In this document: positions 14,444 to 19,625 of the stretch, one piece after another | How positions within the stretch are numbered: position 1 is the first letter of the stretch | Layout: each line of letters starts with the position of its first letter | Origin: Bacteroidales bacterium UBA5072 | GTDB taxonomy: Bacteria; Bacteroidota; Bacteroidia; Bacteroidales; UBA10428 | Length of the DNA: 19,625 nucleotides | Direction of reading: 5' to 3' | Assembly (NCBI GenBank): GCA_002415855.1 | Contig: DIAS01000107.1 | Location: 29,722 to 49,346 of the forward strand | The notes under the pieces: generated by a model | Told to the model about the DNA's origin: nothing | The model's input: only the letters and a program-made list of their open reading frames with translations | Database searches by the model: none | Position numbers and translations under genes: made by a program

Positions 14444-15809
14444 TATAAAACGGGCCTACTTCATTGGAATAGGAGGCATAGGCATGAGTGCCCTGGCGAG
14501 GTACTTCCATGTTACCGGCAAAGATGTTGCCGGCTATGACCGTACTTCCACCGACCTTACACGCCAGCTGTCCGATGAAGGAATTGCCATTCATTATGAA
14601 GACTCCCCGGATCTCATCCCGGTATCATTCAGATCTTCAGTGAACACCCTGGTTGTTTACACACCTGCCGTTCCTGCAGATCATGGCGAATTGGCCTTTT
14701 TTAAAGCACATTCGTACGACCTGTACAAGCGTTCGCAGATACTCGGGCTGATTACCCGGCAAAAGAAAACCGTTGCAGTGGCAGGGACACACGGAAAAAC
14801 CACGGTTTCCACAATGATCGCCCATATCATGACAAAAGCGGGCATGGGTTGCAATGCATTCCTGGGTGGCATATCCAAGAATTTCAAAAGTAACCTCGTT
14901 CTTCAGGCTAAGAGCGACTGGGTAGTCACCGAAGCGGATGAATACGACCGGTCATTTCTTCAGCTGTTTCCTTTTGCAGGAATCGTCACGGCCATGGATC
15001 CGGATCACCTCGACATCTATGGTGATGCTGCTTCCATGGATGAGGCTTTCAACCAGTTCATCAGCCAGATCGATCGCAGAGGATATCTGCTGATGAAAAA
15101 GGGCCTGCCGGTGCGCAAAGAAGCTATGCCTTCGCAGATATTTACATACTCCCTCGAAGATGCATCAGATTTCAGGGCAGTAAACATCCGCCTCATCAAC
15201 AGGCGGTATTGCTTTGATCTGGCCGGACCCGGAATCCAGCTCAACGATCTGTCGCTCGAGCATCCCGGACTCGTAAACGTGGAAAATGCCGTGGCAGCCG
15301 TTGCCATGGCGGTGCTGCTGGGTATCGGACACCAGCAGATCAGGACTGCGCTTGAAAGCTTCTCGGGTATACAGCGAAGGTTCGATTACCATGTAAAGAC
15401 AGAAAAGACAGTATACATAGATGATTACGCACATCATCCGAAAGAAATAGAAGCCACACTTCGTTCTGTGCGCGAATTGTATCCTGGCATGAAGATCACG
15501 GGTATTTTTCAGCCCCATCTTTACACCCGCACACGTGACCTGGCAGATGACTTTGCGAAAAGTCTGAGCCTGCTCGACCGGCTGATCCTGCTGGAAATCT
15601 ATCCGGCCCGGGAAATGCCTTTGCCCGGTATCACCTCTCAGATCATCTTCAGGAAGGTGGACATCCCTGAAAAAATAATGTGCCGTAAGGATGAGCTGTT
15701 GGGTATCTTACAGAAATCGGATATCGAAGTACTTATTACACTGGGAGCGGGGGATATCGACAGGTTCACAGAGCCCATTACACGCCTTTTACAAAAGAAT
15801 GTAGGATGA
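14427..15809 (+). CDS. murC: UDP-N-acetylmuramate:L-alanine ligase MurC
   Basis: MurC adds the first stem-peptide residue, L-alanine, to UDP-MurNAc with ATP. The 460-residue protein starts with GTG (VISLDNIKRAYF, read as Met), 13 residues before GIGGIGM at 14-20. The next in-frame ATG falls inside that motif, so GTG is the only sensible start. Further motifs are AGTHGKTT at 119-126, EADEYDRSF at 169-177, DPDHLDIY at 191-198, RRFDY at 317-321, DDYAHHPKEI at 332-341, FQPHLYTRT at 361-369 and GAGD at 440-443. The start lies 17 bases inside murG and the stop overlaps the ftsQ start (ATGA), so translation is probably coupled on both sides. In E. coli ddlB follows murC; it is absent here. Confidence 0.97.
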   Translation: MISLDNIKRAYFIGIGGIGMSALARYFHVTGKDVAGYDRTSTDLTRQLSDEGIAIHYEDSPDLIPVSFRSSVNTLVVYTPAVPADHGELAFFKAHSYDLYKRSQILGLITRQKKTVAVAGTHGKTTVSTMIAHIMTKAGMGCNAFLGGISKNFKSNLVLQAKSDWVVTEADEYDRSFLQLFPFAGIVTAMDPDHLDIYGDAASMDEAFNQFISQIDRRGYLLMKKGLPVRKEAMPSQIFTYSLEDASDFRAVNIRLINRRYCFDLAGPGIQLNDLSLEHPGLVNVENAVAAVAMAVLLGIGHQQIRTALESFSGIQRRFDYHVKTEKTVYIDDYAHHPKEIEATLRSVRELYPGMKITGIFQPHLYTRTRDLADDFAKSLSLLDRLILLEIYPAREMPLPGITSQIIFRKVDIPEKIMCRKDELLGILQKSDIEVLITLGAGDIDRFTEPITRLLQKNVG

Positions 15810-16603
15810 AGAGTATTAAGAACATATTGTTTCTCATTTTCCTGTCCGGGTATATCGTACTTGTCTCGGGCTTCATTGCTGGCAAAGAGCATATCCAGAA
15901 GATCGGGGCCATGAAGGTACGGGTCACGGACAGCACAGAAAATCAGTTTATTCACACTGCCGAGATCCGCAGGTTTATGGAACAGTCAAAGTTCGGTCCA
16001 TTTGGAAAAGGAACGGGTACCATTGACCTGGCGGCAATCGAACGGTCGCTGATGAAGCAGCAGATCATCAGCAAAGCAGAGGTCTTTATCACCGAACCCG
16101 GCGTTCTGCATATTGAAATAAGCCAGAAAACTCCTTTTGTCCGAATTTTCAACCGTTACGGACAAGGGTATTACCTCGACAGGGAAGGAAATATCATTCC
16201 CCTTTCGCGCAATTACAGTCCCCTAGTATTGGTGGCCAACGGCTATATTGCTGAACCTTTCACCGTAGGACAAACACTGAATATCCTGGAAGTCAAGCAT
16301 GACTCGATCAACCGCTCCATGCATACCATCTATGACGTTTACCGGCTCGCCGAATATATCACAGGCGACAAATTCTGGAATTCCCAGATCGAACAGATAT
16401 ATGTTAATAACCGTTACGAATTCGAACTCATACCAAGGGTAGGATCACACATCATCGAACTGGGCAGGGCTGAAAATATCGAGGAGAAATTTGAGAACCT
16501 CAGGCTATTGTATGAAGAGGGATTTAATAATCTCGGCTGGAATCAATATGGAAAAATCAGTTTAAAATATAAAAACCAGGTAGTTTGTACTAAAATCCAA
16601 TAA
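15806..16603 (+). CDS. ftsQ: Cell division protein FtsQ/DivIB
   Basis: FtsQ is a bitopic inner-membrane protein that recruits the FtsL/FtsB pair to the divisome. The 265-residue product has a very short cytoplasmic tail (KSIKN), one membrane helix at about 6-25, and a periplasmic region. That region contains a POTRA-like segment at about 37-109 (MKVRVTD; TAEIRRFM; IISKAEVFI; VLHIEISQKTPFVRIFN) and a beta-rich FtsQ domain to about 258. The block FENLRLLYEEGF and the ending KISLKYKNQVVCTK are characteristic of Bacteroidetes FtsQ. Overall conservation in the family is low, so position between murC and ftsA adds weight. It overlaps murC by four bases and ends one base before ftsA. Confidence 0.92.
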   Translation: MKSIKNILFLIFLSGYIVLVSGFIAGKEHIQKIGAMKVRVTDSTENQFIHTAEIRRFMEQSKFGPFGKGTGTIDLAAIERSLMKQQIISKAEVFITEPGVLHIEISQKTPFVRIFNRYGQGYYLDREGNIIPLSRNYSPLVLVANGYIAEPFTVGQTLNILEVKHDSINRSMHTIYDVYRLAEYITGDKFWNSQIEQIYVNNRYEFELIPRVGSHIIELGRAENIEEKFENLRLLYEEGFNNLGWNQYGKISLKYKNQVVCTKIQ

Positions 16604-16604
16604 A

Positions 16605-17939
16605 ATGAGGCAAAGGAACAATATTCTGACAGCAATAGACATCGGCACCACGAAAATCGTGACTATTGTAGGCCGAATGAACGACTCGGGAAGGATCGAG
16701 ATCATCGGCATGAGTAAAACTCCCTCCAAGGGAGTAAAAAGAGGGGTTGTGCTGAACATAGAGGAAGCAGTCAATGCCATCCGCTATACGGTGGATGAAG
16801 TCCAGAAGCAGGTCGGGTTCATCATCCGTGAGGCCTATGTCGGCATTGCCGGTCAGCACATCAGCAGTTTGCAGAACAGGGGATACATCCTTCGTGATTC
16901 ATACGATGATGAAATCACCAAGAATGATACAGACCGGCTGCTGGCTGAAATGTACAAGATCCCCCTTCAGCCGGGAGAGGAGATCATCCACGTAATACCC
17001 CAAAATTACGTGGTGGACAAGGAAACCGGTGTACCGAACCCGATCGGCATGTTCGGGAAACGCCTCGAGGGCAATTACCATATTGTGATCGGACAGACTT
17101 CATCGGCCCGTACCATCGAACGTTGCGTGAACAGGGTTGGCATTGATGTCAGGCAGATGATCCTGGAACCGCTTGCTTCATCAGCTGCAGTGCTTACCGA
17201 AGATGAAATAGAGGCAGGCGTAGCCCTGGTTGACATTGGTGGCGGGACCACGGACATTGCCGTTTATTGCGACAATATCATAAGGCACACCGCGGTGATC
17301 CCTTTTGGCGGGAATGTCATTACAAAGGACATTATCGAAGGTTGTTCCATATTGAACAAGCATGCCGAATTGCTGAAAATACAATACGGATCGGCCCTGG
17401 GCGACCTGGCCGAAGAGACCAAAGTGGTGGCAGTGCCCGGTATCAGTGGTCGTGATCCCAAAGAGGTTTCGATTAAAAGCCTGGCCTATATCATTCAGTC
17501 GCGCATGGAAGAAATCATTGATGCTATCGTTTTCCAGTTGGAGGGCTCGGACTGTCTGGAGAATCTTACAGCCGGTATGGTAATAACGGGAGGAGGTTCA
17601 CTACTGCGCCATCTGCCTCAGCTGATCAAGTACCGTACAGGTCTTGATGTGCGAATTGGTAAACCCGAAGCGTATGTGATAAACAATGATTTGAAAGAGG
17701 TTAACCACCCCATGTATTCTACGAGTGTAGGCCTGCTGTACAAAGGATTTGAGGATTACAAACCGGAACCTGTTCAGCCTAAACCGGAACTAAAACCGGA
17801 ACCGGAACTTGAACCTGTCCCCGGAGACCTGATTGATCTGGTTGAGCCCGCACCAGCAGGGGGAGTTAAAATTTTTGGCGGTCTGATTAACGGGGTGATC
17901 CGCAGGATTGAGAAAATACTGGATGAAGATATCAAATAG
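16605..17939 (+). CDS. ftsA: Cell division protein FtsA, actin-like FtsZ membrane anchor
   Basis: FtsA is a bacterial actin that tethers FtsZ filaments to the inner membrane. The 444-residue protein has the actin-fold motifs: phosphate-1 DIGTTK at 12-17, phosphate-2 DIGGGTTD at 210-217 and adenosine motif GGGSLL at 329-334. The SHS2-type 1C domain lies at about 85-165. The core ends near residue 383 (VGLLYKGFEDY). A Pro/Glu/Lys linker follows at about 386-418 with repeated KPEP/KPEL units, and then a C-terminal amphipathic helix at about 420-440 (VKIFGGLINGVIRRIEKIL) that should act as the membrane-targeting sequence. The repetitive linker is the only unusual part. The gene begins one base after ftsQ and ends 26 bases before ftsZ. 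Confidence 0.96.
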   Translation: MRQRNNILTAIDIGTTKIVTIVGRMNDSGRIEIIGMSKTPSKGVKRGVVLNIEEAVNAIRYTVDEVQKQVGFIIREAYVGIAGQHISSLQNRGYILRDSYDDEITKNDTDRLLAEMYKIPLQPGEEIIHVIPQNYVVDKETGVPNPIGMFGKRLEGNYHIVIGQTSSARTIERCVNRVGIDVRQMILEPLASSAAVLTEDEIEAGVALVDIGGGTTDIAVYCDNIIRHTAVIPFGGNVITKDIIEGCSILNKHAELLKIQYGSALGDLAEETKVVAVPGISGRDPKEVSIKSLAYIIQSRMEEIIDAIVFQLEGSDCLENLTAGMVITGGGSLLRHLPQLIKYRTGLDVRIGKPEAYVINNDLKEVNHPMYSTSVGLLYKGFEDYKPEPVQPKPELKPEPELEPVPGDLIDLVEPAPAGGVKIFGGLINGVIRRIEKILDEDIK

Positions 17940-17965
17940 GCATTTAAATAAAATATTCAATCACC

Positions 17966-19417
17966 ATGGATGAACTGATGCATTTTGAACTTCCGGCGAA
18001 CAAGTCTTCCATCATCAAGGTTCTGGGTGTTGGAGGAGGTGGTGGCAATGCGGTCAACCACATGTTCAGACTTGGAATCAAAGACGTGGACTTTATTGTC
18101 TGCAATACCGATGCCCAGGCACTTGTCAACAGTCCGGTTCCAATAAAGGTACAGCTGGGTGCATCGCTGACCGAAGGTCGGGGAGCCGGCAATAAGCCTG
18201 AAAAAGGCAAACAGGCCGCTATTGAAAGTCTGGATAACCTTGTGGAAATTTTGTCGGTGAATACGCGGATGCTGTTCATTACAGCCGGAATGGGCGGCGG
18301 AACTGGAACAGGGGCAGCACCTGTTATTGCCAAAGCAGCCAAGGATATGGGTATTCTCACCGTGGCCATTGTCACCATCCCTTTCAAGAATGAGGGTCCC
18401 ATGCGGGTAAACCAGGCGCTTGACGGGATTGCTGAACTTGAGAAACATGTTGATTCACTGCTTGTTATCAACAATGAGAAGATCAGGCAGATTTACGGCA
18501 ATCTCCGTCTTTCCGAAGCTTTCTCCAGGGCCGATGATGTTCTGGCAGTTGCTGCCAAAGGTATTGCGGAGATAATTACGGTTCACGGATTCATCAATGT
18601 TGACTTCGCCGATGTACAGACCGTGATGACCAACAGTGGTGTGGCCATCATGGGCACAGGCATGGCTGAAGGTGAAGGGAGGTCAGTTGAAGCCATCAAA
18701 CAGGCCCTGAACTCACCGTTGCTGAATGATACTGACATCAGAGGGGCCAGAAACATTTTGCTGAACGTCATTTCAGGCGAGGACGAAGTGACCATGGATG
18801 AGATCGGGCAAATCATTGACTTTGTAAAGGATTGCTCCGGCATACATACTGACCTGATATGGGGTAACGGCACCGATCCGAACCTGGGAAGAAAAGTAAG
18901 CGTAACTGTTATTGCTACGGGGTTCAATGGAAGCAATATTCCGGAACTTTACCTGCGCAACAAGGATGTTGAATCTATTCCGCTGATCGATTATCAGGTC
19001 ACGGAATCTGATGAGGACGGAATTTTTGTCGTCAGAAACACCGGAACGCAAAAACCCGTTAAGACAACATTTTCCCAGCGAACAATTGAATTCGACCTCA
19101 AGGCAGTGGATGACGACATCTTCAGCGATATCAGCAGGGTCCGAAGGCCCATCGATACCAGGAAGGCCGGTGAAAGGGTCAAAACGATCAAACGTACCCA
19201 GGAGGACTACAAGGAACTGAAACAAACCTCCCTGCAAAGCGATGAAGAGATTGACGAGTTGGAAAGCACCCCGGCTTATAAAAGAAGACAAATGCAGGTT
19301 GATACGCAGAAAACCTCAGATGACACCAAGATATCGCGTTACTCCCTGTCTGATGACGAAAATTCACAGGTGAAGCTGAGCAAGGATAACCAATATTTGA
19401 ATGGGGCCATAGATTAG
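17966..19417 (+). CDS. ftsZ: Cell division protein FtsZ, tubulin-like GTPase
   Basis: FtsZ polymerises into the cytokinetic ring and organises septal wall synthesis. The 483-residue protein has the G1 region GVGGGGGNAV at 21-30, NTDAQAL at 47-53, the tubulin signature GGGTGTG at 110-116 (preceded by TAGM, where many FtsZs have GAGM) and the catalytic T7 loop NVDFADV at 211-217 with D213 and D216. The globular core ends near residue 320. An unusually long hydrophilic, probably disordered linker (about 345-455) follows, and then a conserved tail ISRYSLSDD at 456-464 and NQYLNGAID at the end. The last block resembles the C-terminal peptide of Bacteroidetes FtsZ, the probable FtsA-binding site. 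E. coli FtsZ has 383 residues. It is the last gene of the cluster. Confidence 0.98.
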   Translation: MDELMHFELPANKSSIIKVLGVGGGGGNAVNHMFRLGIKDVDFIVCNTDAQALVNSPVPIKVQLGASLTEGRGAGNKPEKGKQAAIESLDNLVEILSVNTRMLFITAGMGGGTGTGAAPVIAKAAKDMGILTVAIVTIPFKNEGPMRVNQALDGIAELEKHVDSLLVINNEKIRQIYGNLRLSEAFSRADDVLAVAAKGIAEIITVHGFINVDFADVQTVMTNSGVAIMGTGMAEGEGRSVEAIKQALNSPLLNDTDIRGARNILLNVISGEDEVTMDEIGQIIDFVKDCSGIHTDLIWGNGTDPNLGRKVSVTVIATGFNGSNIPELYLRNKDVESIPLIDYQVTESDEDGIFVVRNTGTQKPVKTTFSQRTIEFDLKAVDDDIFSDISRVRRPIDTRKAGERVKTIKRTQEDYKELKQTSLQSDEEIDELESTPAYKRRQMQVDTQKTSDDTKISRYSLSDDENSQVKLSKDNQYLNGAID

Positions 19418-19439
19418 GAGCAGACTGGGAGAGAAGCAT

Positions 19440-19457
19440 TTTCTGCAGCTGCAGGAA
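19440..19457 (+). terminator. Possible hairpin after ftsZ
   Basis: The perfect palindrome CTGCAGCTGCAG at 19443-19454, with flanking T's and GAA, can form a stem of about seven pairs (one G-U) around an AGCU loop, 23 bases after the ftsZ stop. No run of T's follows, so an intrinsic terminator is only a possibility. Confidence 0.25.
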
Positions 19458-19500
19458 GTAACGACACCCGGTGGAAGGTTAACGGTATTCGTCGTCCGTT

Positions 19501-19558
19501 GACAGAACTCAAGACTGAACGATTGGAAGACTGCACAACGGCACGACTGAACAACAAT
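19501..19558 (+). repeat. Degenerate tandem repeat of about 16 bp
   Basis: GACTGAAC, GACTGCAC and GACTGAAC begin at 19513, 19529 and 19545, exactly 16 bases apart. A weaker copy, GACAGAAC, lies at 19501, 12 bases before the first. The flanks (AA or AC before; CAAC after copies two and three) also partly match. It directly precedes the 7-bp array. Confidence 0.5.
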
Positions 19559-19559
19559 C

Positions 19560-19625
19560 ACAACCTACAACCTACAACCTACAACATACAATCTACAACA
19601 TACAACCTACAACCTACAACTTACA
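19560..19625 (+). repeat. 7-bp tandem repeat array (ACAACCT type), truncated by the window edge
   Basis: Nine full units plus three bases run without gap from 19560. Units 1, 2, 3, 7 and 8 are ACAACCT; units 4 and 6 are ACAACAT, unit 5 is ACAATCT and unit 9 is ACAACTT. All changes are C-to-T or C-to-A at the last three variable positions. No spacers are present, so it is not a CRISPR array. All plus-strand frames are open and would encode a seven-residue repeat, but no start codon or coding context is visible. The array continues beyond 19625. Confidence 0.92.

Noticed and set aside
3961..19417. Search for a new or inserted system within the dcw cluster
   Set aside because: All 13 genes have intact family motifs in the usual Bacteroidetes order. 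The absence of murF and ddl matches that lineage as I know it and does not suggest gene loss in this genome.
19560..19625. Heptamer array considered as CRISPR or as a coding heptapeptide repeat
   Set aside because: Units are contiguous with no spacers, so it is not CRISPR. No start codon, ribosome-binding site or adjoining coding sequence supports translation.

Overview
The window comes from a bacterium of the Bacteroidetes (Bacteroidota), most likely a Bacteroidales-type lineage. The evidence is the gene order of the division and cell-wall (dcw) cluster (no murF or ddl inside it), a MraY enlarged to 416 residues, an FtsL of the Bacteroidetes type, a class B PBP with a C-terminal PASTA domain, weak or absent Shine-Dalgarno sequences, and several -7 promoter elements close to the Bacteroidetes consensus TAnnTTTG. 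The organism is Gram-negative in type, and its MurE carries the DNPR signature of a meso-diaminopimelate-adding enzyme.

Positions 1-3831 hold unrelated single genes. They are the start of a minus-strand membrane-anchored protein (probably an RND efflux adaptor) running off the left edge, a small multi-pass membrane protein, a secreted FKBP-type peptidyl-prolyl isomerase, a minus-strand PlsC/GlsB-like acyltransferase, and a minus-strand extended SDR (epimerase/reductase). A 360-bp gap at 2458-2817 has no convincing intact gene. It may carry the decayed C-terminal end of a minus-strand gene with a frameshift at a six-base homopolymer.

Positions 3961-19417 hold a complete dcw cluster on the plus strand: mraZ, rsmH, ftsL, ftsI, murE, mraY, murD, ftsW, murG, murC, ftsQ, ftsA, ftsZ. 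Genes overlap or lie within 26 bp of each other, except for an 82-bp gap before ftsW, so co-transcription is likely. The cytoplasmic ligases MurC, MurD and MurE build the UDP-MurNAc-peptide, MraY and MurG make lipid I and lipid II, FtsW and FtsI polymerise and cross-link septal peptidoglycan, and FtsZ, FtsA, FtsQ and FtsL form the divisome. Just upstream of mraZ is a clear array of MraZ operator boxes with an exact 10-bp period, next to a candidate -7 element.

After ftsZ (19418-19625) there is no gene. The stretch has a short palindrome, a degenerate repeat of about 16 bp, and a 7-bp tandem repeat (ACAACCT-type) that runs off the right edge.

I found no evidence of a new defence, mobile or biosynthetic system. 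The more interesting points are the MraZ operator architecture, the tandem repeats after ftsZ, and the possible gene remnant at 2545-2725.
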